DNA of 64,000 nt, taken from contig JABYQQ010000019.1 in assembly GCA_022605405.1 (NCBI GenBank), positions 620,001 to 684,000 on the forward strand, written 5' to 3'. Below, in pieces: positions 34,346 through 45,666 of the stretch. The position numbers and the translations under genes were made by a program. Source of the stretch: Earliella scabrosa (lineage: Eukaryota > Basidiomycota > Agaricomycetes > Polyporales > Polyporaceae). The notes under the pieces are model-generated. The model was given only the letters and a program-made list of their open reading frames with translations. It did no database searches and was not told the DNA's origin. Within the stretch, counting starts at the first letter, position 1. Each line of letters opens with the position of its first letter.

Positions 34346-37300
34346 TCACTGCGCCACACCCGTCGAGTAATACCTCGAGTCGCTCTCCCCGCTGGGCCGC
34401 CCACTATATCCATACCTCTCCGCCCCGTTCCCCGCCCCGCTTCCGTTCCCATATCCATACCCGCCTCCTCCCCCTGCGCCTCCAGGCCCGCCCGCATGCG
34501 CCAACTGTCCATTCGAGTGCCCCGCCTCGCTTGCATACGGATAGGGCGCTAACCTCGCATGTTCATCATAGCTCGCGCTCTCCCTCGCCGGCCCCGCCGA
34601 AGACGACATCGCGACCGAGACGGACGACTCACCCATGCCCCGGCCCCCAGCGCCTCCCGCACCTGCTGCACCTGTTTCACCTGCGGCTCCTGCCCCTGCC
34701 CCTGCACCTGCTCCGCGCCTCTCCTGCAGCGCGTACTGCTGCGAATGATACGGATACGACGACGAGCGCGCGGCATGGTGCGACCCGGACTGCGGGCGCG
34801 GCGTGAGCCCGAACGCCTGCCCAAAGTCCATCTTCGTCTCCCGCCCCTCGGCGTCGATGACGGGGATCCGCGGGCCGGACGTCCCCGGCTTTCCGCGCCA
34901 GTAGTCGATGAAGAAGCGGAACGAGCCCGCGATTTCGCGCGCGAAGTCCGCTGGCGGGTGCGCGCGCAGGGGGTGTTTTGCAACCATGGCCAAGGCAGGG
35001 CAGGGGAAGCAAGGCGAGAGGAAGAGAGGTTTGGAGGGTTAGAGTGAGGAATGGAGGGAGGGGGGTGGCGGGGGAGGGAGGGAGCGAGGGTCAGCGCCGC
35101 AGAACACAGAGAGAGCGAGAGAGGGAACAAACACACAGTAGTTGACACTGTCCCAGATCGCCTTCCACGCGCCGCGCTTCGGGGCGTCCTCGACCGTGTA
35201 CTCCTTCCACGAGTACGCGTGCAGCATGAACGCGGAGAAGAACACCATCTGGGTTGCGAGCGGGACGCGCACAGAAAGTCAGTCGACGCAATACACGTTG
35301 GTTGTGGGCACAGAGCGGCGAGACGGCGACATACCTCAATGCAAATCGCGAGCGCGTTCAGCCCGTCAGCGATGTTCGTCACCGTCCAGTACTGCGTCTC
35401 GTGTATCACGTGGCCCTCCAGCGCGCCGAACTGCAACACACCAAAACCACGTTGAGGACCGCACTCGCACTGAATGATGTTAGAAGTGAGGGAAGGGAAC
35501 GAGTGCGCACCACGAACGTCTGGTAGAACGTGAACATGACGATGAGCTTGATGGCCATGAACTTGGCGAGCGGCTTGCGCCCCTGCAGCTCCTCCTTTGT
35601 CAGCCCGTAGAAGATCAGCAGGCCGTACAGCGCGATCCTGCGTTTGCGCGAGCAGACGTCAGTGCCCGGCGTGTGCGGATGAAGGACGAGGAATATGAGG
35701 GATGACAGGATGACAGGATGACGTACGAGATGCTGATGAAGTCGAGGATGCTGAGGTAGGCGTGCGCGGTCTTGAAGCTCCAGGGCCCGGACTCGCATAG
35801 GATGCCGTAGTGTTCGCAGACGATTCCCGCTATCGAGAGCGCTGTGCGGATGGACGGTTGCTATAAGTATGTCGCATGGGTGGCGCAGGAGCTTGGGATG
35901 GACGCACCTGGACGCAGTATAATGTACTGTAGCACAGACCACTAGAACACGTTCGAGACATCAGCATCAATGCAAGAGGAATAATCACAGGTGAGCCGCA
36001 CCTTGACCGTGTACATGAAGTACGCCTGTGAAAGAGCTGGTTCACACGTGAAGCGCTAAGACGGTGAGCACCGGATGGACTCACCTTGGTCGGTCGATAC
36101 CTCCAACAGCAAAACTACCATCGCATAGCTCAGGCCAAGCGAAAAAGCTGTAAATCCAGCGATGCGACTCACAGGTATGGGCATGCTCGACTTCTCTTTC
36201 CGGACCATCGCGTTCTTGACATCGTGCCCCACCGCGGTGGAGGCAACGTATTCAATGAGGAGCAGTCTGTGCACCACCGTGACGAACGTCAGACCTCGTT
36301 CGAGACCAAGCATGGGCGAGGGGCGACTTACAGGAAGGCACTGAGGGTTACTGACTGCAGAATACGTGAGTCAGCAAGCGGGATTGAAGTTGAATGCGAG
36401 AGAGGCTGGGGAGTGTTCGTATCGTCGATGGCTCATGAGATGTGATGATCGAGACAGCCAGGATGCAATACATTCGACAACATACTCGTGAAGAGACTTG
36501 CAATGCCCACGCCATAGTAAACTCAACGCGCTTTGCCCAAATACAGTACCTCAATGACGCACTGACACGACGGCCAAATCGGGCTTTGAACCAGACCTCT
36601 CAGTCGCGAGATGCTTTCGTGCACTACGAACCAAGTCGCCGCATTTCACAATCACTCTGGAGGCAATATGGCGACCAGGAAGACGGCTTGCCTCGAAATG
36701 GCGCATAATCATCGTCTACCGTCTCCATGGCAAATCCCGCACAATTAGAACCCCCGCGTTCCCTGCGCGAGGACACAGATGAACCAGCATGCACGAGCCC
36801 ATAGCAGGAGCATCCGCGACCGTAGCTCAAAGGGAATAGACGGCTGTGCCTCACCACTGACGGTTCGATCATTCAATCGTGAGGCACGAACAGACGGGAC
36901 GCTGTGCTCGAAGCGCGAGTTCAGGTAGTATCGCGTGTTGACGAGAAGCACCTCACCGCCTCGCCGCCTCATCAGGATGCGAACTCCGTGATAGTTCACC
37001 GCGCGAGATAAGTGGCGGGAGCGGCGTAGATGGAAGTCCTCCCATACGGTCTGAACAGTCCGAACGGGTGGGTGCACGCGGAGCTTGCAGCGCGGTCGGG
37101 AAAGAAAGGGACAAAAAAGGGCGAGGTGCAAGAGACATGCTCACCTCATATGCTGCGCGCCACACAGTGGGTGAGATGCGGTGTTAAACGTTAGGAAGCA
37201 GAAGCCGGAGAGGAGAGACGCACCAGTTTCGACAAGTTCGTAGTATGTGTAGCTCCGGAAAAATCGGTAGGAGAAGAAGGAGATGATGGCGTAGATTGCG

Positions 37301-37732
37301 GGCATGTACAATATTCGAATTCTGCTCCAGCACAAACGAACATGGACGTCAGCGAGAGGACGGCGCGGGAGTGAGCACTGGACGGCGAGAGGGGCGCACG
37401 CACATTTGTTTCTGTTCGCCGGGCTTTGTGTACGACCTGCACGCACGACGTTTAGCCACAACGACCGCATATGGTATAGCCAGACGCACCGTGCATGTTT
37501 CGAGACGTTGATCACAGTAATGACGAGTGTCTGCCAAGGCCAAGCCATGCTAAGTCTAGGACATGATGTCCGACGGCGCGCCACATACCACAACTGCACA
37601 GGACCCCGCAATGACCCATCCAATCCTGTGTGCGTCCCAGTTGATGCCGTCCGAGTCCCAAAACGTCGACTGGTCGAGCACCTGCTGGTTGTCTGTCGGA
37701 CAGAGCTCGTTTTCGGTCGCTGGGTCGGCCAT
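34346..37732 (-). CDS. DUF300 / TMEM184-OST-alpha-like seven-helix membrane protein
   Basis: Family members are multi-pass proteins of vacuole, endosome or plasma membrane; human relatives are TMEM184 and organic solute transporter alpha. The start ATG gives MADPATENELCPTDNQQVLD, then GINWDAHRIGWVIAGSCAVV. Helices and family signatures follow in order: ILYMPAIYAIISFFSYRFF with YTYYELVETG (near 37270); WSVLQYIILRP (near 35930); ESGPWSFKTAHAYLSILDFI (near 35780); ALYGLLIFYGLTKEELQG; PLAKFMAIKLIVMFTFYQTF (near 35540); LEGHVIHETQYWT; MVFFSAFMLHAYSWKEYT (near 35220). The C-terminal exon (to 34346) is a cytosolic Gly/Ala/Ser/Tyr-rich tail after FREIAGSFRFF-like sequence. About ten introns. Substrate unknown in fungi. 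Confidence 0.87.
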
Positions 37733-39025
37733 CGGCTAGGAGGGTTCAGAGTTGTTGCAGAGTCCGAGATGAGGAAAGATAGAGAAAGAAGAATAGGATA
37801 GAGAGAAGGAGTGGCTATGTGCGCGGGTGTAGCACCCTCGGCGTGGGGCTGATGTCACAGTGTAGGAGGGTAGCAGTGGAGAACGAGGATGAGAACAACG
37901 TTTCCGGCGCCTCGCTCTCTGCGCAGCCTACGTCGGGCCGAGGGCGCTCCGGACACGTTCCTCATCTCCTCTCATCTCAGATCGTGCTTGGCCCTCGTCC
38001 ACTCGACATCTTCAAGTTCGCTTGTTCTTCTGTCTCGCCCGCTTGTCATCTCTTGCCTATCTACATGTCCCCGCTAGGTCCTCAGAATATCCCGCAATAT
38101 AGCCCAGGTTCCAGCGGCATGCACGCTGTCTTAACGGCTTCTCGGAATCTCAGTCATCGACCCTTACGACCTCGGGCACATCGGGCCTCGGAAGTGCTTC
38201 ATTCGGACTGCCTCGAAGCTCTACATCGCACAAGGACAGCTCATGTTGTACTCGTGGTGAATATTGAATACGAAAAAGGGTCCATGACCAGCTGCGTCTG
38301 TGCGGCAGCTTTCGGCTGGCGGAAGGTGAGGCAATCCGCAGTCGGAATGGAGCAGTGCCATCCGGTGTTATAGTTGTGGACAGCGTGGTCTGTAGGTGGG
38401 TGAGTCCGTCCATGCTTCAAGTTCTTTGGTTCTTGTCTTCGTATGCACAGGCCCTGCCGCATCTCTGTTGATCGCCGAAGGACAGCGTGTTGGGGTATGT
38501 GCGACGTACCCTTTCTCAGGCACTCTCCTCCGTTGGCGTTAGCACACAAATCTCCTTACCAACACACCCGAGGGGAACAATACATAGATCCATTCCAACC
38601 GTGTACCATGATACATGAGCCTCAGATCGATGCGTGCGTTGAGATAAGTCCCACCATCCGTGTTGTTACATGAAATGGAGAAATGCTGACTGCGCGATTC
38701 CGATGTCGTGTTGATGTGTGCATACGTGTCTCCTCTAGTCCGATATGAAGCAAAGCGAGGATGTACGGCCGAACGACTGCCGTTCTTCGTCAAGCTGCAA
38801 GTTGCTGGCTCAAGCACCTCGTGCCGCAGGGGATGCTGCGGCTCAGCGCTATGGAGACACTCGCCGTGCTGCAGCGTCGCAGATGCAGCCTCTACGAGCT
38901 ACGTCTCCCGTTCTTCCCTTGGGTCGGCACAACCGCCGTCGAGAACGGCATGAGCGCCCCAGCCATTGGCGTAAGCATCACGCCCATCGGAATGGGGAAC
39001 GCCATCGCAGTCTGTACCCAAATCG
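37733..39025. other. 1.3 kb spacer
   Basis: Upstream of the TMEM184-like gene and downstream of the Asn/Gly-rich gene. No coding region supported. The minus strand just below 39025 encodes a short hydrophobic, Met/Pro-rich stretch (MAFPIPMGVMLTPMAGALMP near 38940-39010) that could be a further exon of the Asn/Gly-rich gene, but I cannot find a good donor for it. Confidence 0.4.
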
Positions 39026-39703
39026 TCAGCATCCCCACTCGAACCGCTCAAGACGACTCACAGGCTGGACAGCGACCGCCTGGGGTTGAGGAGGTGCAGG
39101 CTGGTTTTGCTGCGACTGCCCCGACCGCTGACGGGGCATCGATGTCGGCTTCGGGACGTACCCGTCTCTATTCCCTCCTCCGTTACCGTTGCCGTTGCCA
39201 TTCCCGTTGGACTGACGACGGGAGTTGTTCTGCGGGCGGTTGCCGTTCCCATTCCCCCCGTTCCCATTCCCGCCGTTGCTCCCATGGCTGTTGTTGTTCT
39301 GCGCCCGAGGACGATTCTGGCCCCCGCCATTGCCGTTCCCGCCGTTCCCGTTCCCATTCGCCTTCGCCTGCACACACAAGTTACAACGACGATAGTCAGC
39401 AATACGAGCGACGCAATCCCCGGCAGAACAGACGACTTTACGCACCTGTCCTTGGTTCTGGCCCTGGCCCTGGCCGCCTTTGGGCTTGCGCGCCCCACCC
39501 CCATTCCCATTCCCGTTCCCATTCCCGCTCCCACCCCCGCCGCCGAGCGCGACCGTGCGCGCACCAGAGTTCGCGTTCACGTTCAAGTGGAGGGTCACCG
39601 TCGTCGTCGTGTTCGTCTTGGACGCCGCGACGCCCCCGCCGCTCCCGCCCCCGTTCGCGCGCGTCTTGCTCGGCTGGGTCTTCGTCGTCGCCGTTGGAGC
39701 CAT
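39026..39703 (-). CDS. Asn/Gly/Gln-rich low-complexity protein
   Basis: 225 codons if unspliced, 199 residues if the 78-bp intron-like segment near 39370-39446 (GTGCGT donor, TGTGCAG acceptor, no in-frame stop) is removed. Removal is likely because the segment encodes an atypical Cys-rich stretch in an otherwise GN/GNGNG-type protein. The N-terminus is basic (MAPTATTKTQPSKTRANGGG), followed by a possible beta strand (TVTLHLNVNANS), long NG repeats and a Pro/Gln-rich end with RLERFEWGC. Such proteins are often disordered RNA- or cell-wall-associated, but no domain is visible. Start supported by a regular ATG and an upstream TGCTGCGGTAG word. The 3' end is uncertain. Confidence 0.45.
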   Translation of the reverse strand: MAPTATTKTQPSKTRANGGGSGGGVAASKTNTTTTVTLHLNVNANSGARTVALGGGGGSGNGNGNGNGGGARKPKGGQGQGQNQGQVRKVVCSAGDCVARIADYRRCNLCVQAKANGNGNGGNGNGGGQNRPRAQNNNSHGSNGGNGNGGNGNGNRPQNNSRRQSNGNGNGNGNGGGNRDGYVPKPTSMPRQRSGQSQQNQPAPPQPQAVAVQPVSRLERFEWGC

Positions 39704-39826
39704 CGTGTGACAAGGAGCGCGGTGAGCTCGAGTATGGGACGGGCCACGAGGGTGTCGTGGCGGTCGAGAGGAAGGAAGGGGGAAGCGCAGGCGAGGGATG
39801 GGAGGAGGTGACCTGGGACGGGCGAG

Positions 39827-39837
39827 CTACCGCAGCA
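39827..39837 (-). promoter_or_regulatory. TGCTGCGGTAG word upstream of the Asn/Gly-rich gene
   Basis: The 11-mer shared by the Hsp70-like/CC promoter regions is present on the minus strand, 124 bp upstream of the ATG at 39703. Orientation and distance relative to this gene match those seen for CC2 (129 bp) and CC3 (131 bp). Confidence 0.5.
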
Positions 39838-40385
39838 GCCATGGCCAGCTGCAGGGGGCTACTCACGCTGGCTTCTATCGCGCGATCTGGTGAACCTTGT
39901 TGGGCGTGTTATCTGCCATCTGTGCGCTCGACGCGACAGCTGCAGTTGCAGTGTGTGAGTATAGAATTCGGCTCGGAGGACGGGTTGGACTGCCGCAGCA
40001 CGTACTGGGTAGCCGCCCTGCCTAGCCGCGCGAGACATCATGATCTCAATAACACTAATCTGCGCCAGCTGCTAGGTGTGTACATCGTTGGTTGTGCTAG
40101 TCTGTCATATACTGATTCTCAGTGCTCTCCACGTACTATAGTGCGAAGAGTGAAGATGTTAGTGCGGTCGCTATATATCGCGCGTACAGTAAGCACGTAT
40201 CTCGAACAAGTAGATGAAGGTCAACGCCAATCCAGATTTTACACCACGTACTGATCCATTGCCGCCTGTCTTCCTCTCGACAACAATCATCTGGATTCTT
40301 CGCCTGGTCATGAACACAACATTCGCCTCACGCGCTCGCCAATCCCTCCGCTCAGTCTCCCGCACCCGCGCGCCTACGTCCCAAT

Positions 40386-40901
40386 TCACGCACTCTTCAA
40401 AATCGCCACGACCTTCTTGATCCAGACTGCTTCGAGCGAGACCACCATCGCAGCAGCGTCCGGTCGAATTTTCGCCACCGCGTTCCCCGCCTGTCCAACG
40501 CGCCCTCGTCAGCCTGAGCCTCCGCACACCCAAGCCCACACTCGCGCCACCACCCAGACCAACACCCAGACGTACCTGGTTGACGTTCCGCAGCGCCTTG
40601 TTTCCCTGGTGGCCCTGCGTGTGCAGCAGATACACCTGCCGCTGGTCCGCGGCCCACTGCCACGTGCGCTCGTACCACTTGCCGTGGTAGAACCAGCGCC
40701 GGCGGAGGTGGTACGCGCCGTTCTGGTACCAGCCCGTGCTGTCGTAGAAGTACTCGAGCCGCCCGTGCGCGTCCCGCCGCACGTCGCGCAGGTACGTTGG
40801 CTGCTGTTTCTTCAGGTTCGGATTTGGGGCTGGCGCGGTGCGAAGGCGTCAGCGCGGTGTTGATTGGCTGATTGGGAGGAGGACTTGGGGACGTACCCAT
40901 G
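40386..40901 (-). CDS. Small 120-residue basic/aromatic protein, three exons
   Basis: The first coding exon is only 4 nt (ATG plus one base, 40901-40898), then exon 40829-40576 and exon 40490-40386; introns have GTACGT donors and GCCAG/ACAG acceptors and the joined frame is open. The product begins MAPNPNLKKQQPTYLRDVRR, continues with a Tyr/Trp-rich block (FYDSTGWYQNGAYHLRRRWF, then ERTWQWAADQRQVYLLHTQG) and ends in a hydrophobic helix (AAAMVVSLEAVWIKKVVAIL). I do not recognise the family. The aromatic/basic block suggests a compact domain and the C-terminal helix may bind a partner or a membrane. Splicing was inferred by eye. Confidence 0.6.
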
Positions 40902-42434
40902 GTTTGCTGAATTGGTGTGGAGGTTCAAACATTCCGGGATGCGACGCGACAATGGGTGGTATGGGTGTGGTTCGGACTAGGGTGAGCTGGAGTCGGAGGT
41001 GCGTCTCTGACGTTCGACACTGACGGCTTAAGTACTAGGACCTCAGTCGAAACCGACGGGCGTACGGGCGTACCAGCATCCCAGACCCTAGCTCGGCCTT
41101 CTATCCATGAGCCCGAGGTGCACTGACGGTGCGGCGCACCGACGACTCACCGCCACGCATACGATACTAGCGGGTCGCAACGCGCGCATCGGCTCGGCTC
41201 GGACGCGGGACGGTCTTGCTACTCGAGCGGAACTATTCAGTATGTAGTAGGCCACAGTGCATGTGATTTACGATTCTATTCTGACGCGGAACATCAACTC
41301 AACTCTGGGCCGCCTCGCCCCTGTGTGGTTGAGATATCCGGATATTCTGGGGGCAGATATAGGTACCAGTGCGTACTGCCACTCCTACTATTCATATCGC
41401 TAGCCTGGCGGTCATGACATGCATGTCGAGGACATGTCTAGAGGCGGTCTAGAATGCGAGACTAGATCAACTGAGAGGAAGATGCTCATAGCGGGAGAAC
41501 ATGCGGTGCTGGTGCGTCTGTTCGGTCCTATCGTATTCCGCACTGAATGATGTGACGCCTGCCTCTCACACAGCCTCTCACTGTATCTATACAGGTGACA
41601 GCTTCGCTGTCCCTCCAATGCTTCGAGAAATATAGTCAGTACCTCGTCGCTTCACGGCTGTCCGATACAAGCACCATGGTCTTGCATACCGTGCTTTACA
41701 TCCCGCCCGCATTGCGCTCACAAGTGCACCTTGTAGGTGAGCGTCGTCGGGGCGGAACTTCGTGGTCATCGCGTTCTCCGTCTGCACAGCGCACTCGAAG
41801 ACGGCGGTGATGCCTGAGAAACCTCACCGATCTTTGGCCGGTCGCGCTCACATAGACCCGGTCGATGTATGGTTGACGGCTGTAATGGGAATGTGGCTCA
41901 CTAGCATCATGACTAGCCGTCTGCGTCTGATATTGATTGACCACGCGTATGATATTGAACTCTCCCTTCAATGGAGGGATCCAGGCCGCAAGACTGCATA
42001 GAACGATGAAGAGCTGTTGTGATAGTTCACCTGCACGTTTGAGACGCCGCTCACACCAAATTGATCAACATTTGGATTCCCGTCTCTGTCGAACAACCTT
42101 CGTGAGCGCGCAGTAGAACTTGGAACGAAGACATCGCATCAGTAGCTGCAAAGGCCGCGATTCAAGCTGTCCTACAATGGGCCTATGCCCACCGCCGCCG
42201 CCGCCAGGTGAGAGATATCAAGTCAAGTACATGTGCATTAATTAGCCAGCACAACTCCGGATACATCGTATGCAGTTGCAATCTATTTTTCGACGTGAGC
42301 ATGCGGAGGGCAGCGTCTGCGACACGATGATCGCGCACCTGTCGGTTCCCAAACAAACGTCCTTCTAGCGCAGTTCATGTGCTCCTACGCTATCTTCTTC
42401 GGCGCTGGCCGCACGAAGCCATCGTCAGCGCTCA
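40902..42434. other. 1.5 kb spacer
   Basis: Contains the promoter of the 120-residue protein gene. Composition is lower in GC than the genes. No paralogue relics, terminal repeats or transposon domains found. Confidence 0.45.
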
Positions 42435-42845
42435 CTACTCAGACCTCGGATTGTCAAAGGTGCTATACTCACTGTGCTGCGGGCTCGCAGTTTGTTTCAG
42501 TTGGTCTCTCTGGAGCTTGTGCCTCTCCAAGAGCTGTTCCCGCTTCTGCTGCATTCGCTGCACCCACTGCTTCTGGTGCTTCTCCTGCTCCCGCTGAAGG
42601 TCTAGAAGATCCTGGACCTGCTGCTGGAGCTGGAGCTCGAGTTCCGCCTGCTGTTGCTGCAGCAGCAAGATCTGCCACTCCTGCTGGCGGATTTGCTTCT
42701 GCTGCTCCTGGATCTGCTTCCGCTGGCTCTCGACTTCCTGCCGGAGCTCGAGCTCGCGTTTGGTAGGCTGCGCAGGAGCGTGCTTCTCGACGTGAACCTG
42801 CTGCTCCTTCTGTTTAGGCTGGTGGCGTTCGGAGTGCTGGGGCAT
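42435..42845 (-). CDS. Gln/Glu-rich coiled-coil protein
   Basis: 136 residues from the first ATG (MPQHSERHQPKQKEQQVHVE). From about residue 30 to 120 the sequence is almost pure Gln/Glu/Leu/Lys/Arg with heptad spacing of leucines (QQEWQILLLQQQQAELELQL), predicting one long coiled coil. No other domain. A good splice donor (GTGAGT) lies close to the end, so more exons may follow and the last residues may be wrong. Low-complexity composition makes homology inference unsafe; it may be a structural or scaffold protein, or an open frame kept by CTG/CAG repeats. Confidence 0.42.
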   Translation of the reverse strand: MPQHSERHQPKQKEQQVHVEKHAPAQPTKRELELRQEVESQRKQIQEQQKQIRQQEWQILLLQQQQAELELQLQQQVQDLLDLQREQEKHQKQWVQRMQQKREQLLERHKLQRDQLKQTASPQHSEYSTFDNPRSE

Positions 42846-44166
42846 GAAGCTTCGAAGGTTGGAGGGAGGTAGAGCAGATACGGTTGTGAAGTTACGGGGC
42901 CTCCTGCAGGTGCAGCAGGCTTTTATGGCTGCTACGCGCTCCACATATACATCGGAGTCGGTTCCGCCCGAGATTCATGGCAGCTCGGTGCACTTCCAGA
43001 ATGACTCCGAGGGGGGTGCTTTAGACCACATGGGCGCCTTATTTGGGTCCAGGTTTTGTTTCGATGTGGTTGGGGGGGCGCGCTGATCGTTGGACTGCGC
43101 TGACCGCTCACACTGATGTAGTACGCCTGAAGCTGACATATAGGTCGCTCAGCTCGTCATGAAAGGTGTGAGTTCTGCCGGATACAGCATTTTGTAACCA
43201 GCCAACTACCTTGGACGTAACGACACTCACCGAGACAGTCGATTGCGCGCTTCATCGCGCGTACGGGTTGCTAATGATCCGGCCTAAGTTGGCCTAATGA
43301 TAGTACGCTGGTAAGTGAGAGGTTCCCTCCCTTTCCGAAACAGCCCGAGTAGAACGCGCTTCTGTGGTTAAATTGACGCCACCCTGTACCAGGTGCCGCG
43401 ACCGCTTGACAGTTCCGCATCATAGCCTCCGTTCTAGTGCCTTCTGCTCACAGAATTCGCAGCTGGGTTGCATCAGTAGCGCGGCAGAGTCGCGGCGCCG
43501 TGGCATATACATAGTCATTGTTACATACTGAACTCGAGGTTGTGAGTGTGCCGGTAACTTGCATGAAACCACACGTTGAGTCATATCAGTCATGATTTCT
43601 CGTGAGGGAGGTGGGCTACTTACGTACCCATGGTGATGGTGGAGCGGACGGCAAGCACCGCCGCGGCAGGATCTTAGCGAGAGTCAGGTCCGATCCCGGA
43701 GATACCGCTGCGTATGATCGGGACCTGGGTGACCGACATTCACGAACATTCAGTATCGTTCGAAGGGTTGGTCAGCAAAGGGACAGCGCTGGCCAGCATC
43801 ATGTCGAGGGCCACGCAACTGTCACATGAGCGTTACGCTCACCTGGAAGGTTGTGACTGACTTCAATACTTGCCCATGTTTGGGTCGTGATCACGGTGAC
43901 ACGAATGGTGGGTTCGCGCAGAGGGACTTGTATGACAAAGAGGCACGATCGATTCCCGCCAACGCCGTATATAGCATGGGTACTAGGATTGAAACCATGT
44001 CGTCGGCGTGCAGGAAGCACAGGAAGGTGTATACTGATTGATGACTTGCGAATGGCCTGTACAATGTTTAGGACACGCGCTGAAGCGCGCGGTTCTCTGT
44101 CAGCGCAATTCGTGCAGGGGAATAGCTCAAGAACTCACTATTAGTGTAGAACAATACATTCAAGCA
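42846..44166. other. 1.3 kb spacer
   Basis: Between the Gln-rich gene and F-box-like gene E. Nothing recognised apart from short scattered open frames. Confidence 0.45.
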
Positions 44167-45666
44167 TTATGCTACGATCTCCGATCTCGTCACTCGCTCG
44201 TCTATCTGGTCCATACCTCGAACCCTGTATAGCTGGAGCTCGACGGATTCCAATGTCGGTATAGCCCAGAAAAGATCCCGGTAGAACGCGCGCCGGTCGA
44301 AGCCGTGGAGGGACGTCTCCGCGACATGAAGCGGCTCCGGAGAAGGCGACCGGGAGTTTATGCGAATACAGGGTCTCCCGAACGAGCAGGTGACGTCGAG
44401 CACGAAGTCTCGGAGCTTTGGGAGCACCCGCAAAGCAGACGTGCCCTCGGCCTGACCGAAGGTGATTTCAGCGGACATCCTCAGCCAAGGATTAGCATCG
44501 ACTGCACTCACCAGAGTATGCGCAACATCCAACTTCAGGTGATCTCTGTTGAAACGAATCGAGATCCGAAGCTCTTCGAGGTCCTGAAGCGCCGCGGCGG
44601 CTTGCCCAAAGTGCGTCTTGAACGTCGTCCCGAAGCACTCCCCTTTCGTCCATAGCTCCAGCACGACGGGGCGGACGCGCTCCAAGGCCACAGGAAGGAG
44701 GGGCAGACCCCAGGTCGCGCACCCGAGGTCGACCTTGCGCACGCGACACGTCAGCCCCGTCACGTACAGATCCGCCACGTTGCCCGTCCGCACTTCGTCC
44801 AGGCGGGGCCAACACCGCCGCTCGAGTTCGGCTAGGTTGGACTGGCGGACGGCGTCGTACTCCGTGTTCGAGGTGTCGGACATACAGTAAGCGTCGGTGG
44901 CAGACGAGAAGACCGAAAGACGCGTGATGTTGGGATACGTCTTGACCCACTCGGGGGTCATGGGAAACCAGACGGCCATGCTGAGGCTCCTGACGTGCGG
45001 GTAGTCGGGGAAGCGCGAGCGGTATGTGGTCACATCCCAGTCATCGCATGAGAGCTCGACGAGAGTGTCCCGGGCTGCGCGAAGTAGAGACGCCTGGTGC
45101 AATCGTTTATAGATGTTGGGAAGTTTCCAGTCTCCTTCCAACTCGTCCGCGGCATTGAGGTCCGCGGTGACGAGCGGCCATCGGACGCCCTCAAGAAAGG
45201 TGCAGGTGTGCTTTGCGGCGTTGGCGAGCTTGAGGTGCTTTACATTCTTCAGAGAGGCGAGCGCATCCCGAATCTCGCCATATGCTTCGAGAAAATCGTC
45301 GATGTGCTTCAGTTCGAGGGATTCTATGTTCGGAGCTTGACGGATACCTCGAGCAAGGGCGTGCACCATGTGAGGATCATCGGGAAGCGTGGCCCCAAAG
45401 ACGAGACCCCGAAGGTAGGACCAGCGCCTTCCGTCTTCAACCCCCATGAAGCGAAGAAAAGATAGCATGTGGTTCATGTTCCGCTCATGATATCTCTCGA
45501 TCCAGATGTAGTTGAAGTTGACGGGCTCAGCGAGGACCATGCGTGCGGCGTATCGGTAGAGCGCGCGGCAGCAGCGCATAATTGCAGCTGCAGTTGATCT
45601 GTCGGCGTGCTCCGCGACGATGGTGAGAATATCGCCATTGAGTTGTCGCGATGACCGCGACTGCAT
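44167..45666 (-). CDS. F-box-like protein E (subfamily 2)
   Basis: Predicted 479 residues; intron 44452-44511 (60 bp, in frame, no stop) joins HTL to AEGTSALRVLPKLRDF. The start ATG gives MQSRSSRQLNGDILTIVAEH. Same order of blocks as F and G: DIL.(I/V)(A/V)AEHADR, LYRYAARMVLAEPVNF, FLRFMGVEDGRRWSYLRGL, LASLKNVKHLKLANAAKHTC, FLEGVRWPLVTADL, TGLTCRVRKVDLG, FDRRAFYRDLFWAIPTLESV and the end RSEIVA. It is older in divergence than the F/G pair but shares with F a 46-bp upstream block, so its flank was duplicated too. F-box-like adaptor role inferred. Confidence 0.83.
   Translation of the reverse strand: MQSRSSRQLNGDILTIVAEHADRSTAAAIMRCCRALYRYAARMVLAEPVNFNYIWIERYHERNMNHMLSFLRFMGVEDGRRWSYLRGLVFGATLPDDPHMVHALARGIRQAPNIESLELKHIDDFLEAYGEIRDALASLKNVKHLKLANAAKHTCTFLEGVRWPLVTADLNAADELEGDWKLPNIYKRLHQASLLRAARDTLVELSCDDWDVTTYRSRFPDYPHVRSLSMAVWFPMTPEWVKTYPNITRLSVFSSATDAYCMSDTSNTEYDAVRQSNLAELERRCWPRLDEVRTGNVADLYVTGLTCRVRKVDLGCATWGLPLLPVALERVRPVVLELWTKGECFGTTFKTHFGQAAAALQDLEELRISIRFNRDHLKLDVAHTLVSAVDANPWLRMSAEITFGQAEGTSALRVLPKLRDFVLDVTCSFGRPCIRINSRSPSPEPLHVAETSLHGFDRRAFYRDLFWAIPTLESVELQLYRVRGMDQIDERVTRSEIVA

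Noticed and set aside
38761..40254. 497-codon plus-strand open frame
   Set aside because: It is the antisense shadow of the Asn/Gly-rich gene: the repeats give Ser/His/Arg-rich nonsense on the other strand.
42377..42872. Ala/Pro- and Leu-rich plus-strand frames
   Set aside because: Antisense shadows of the CAG-rich coiled-coil gene.
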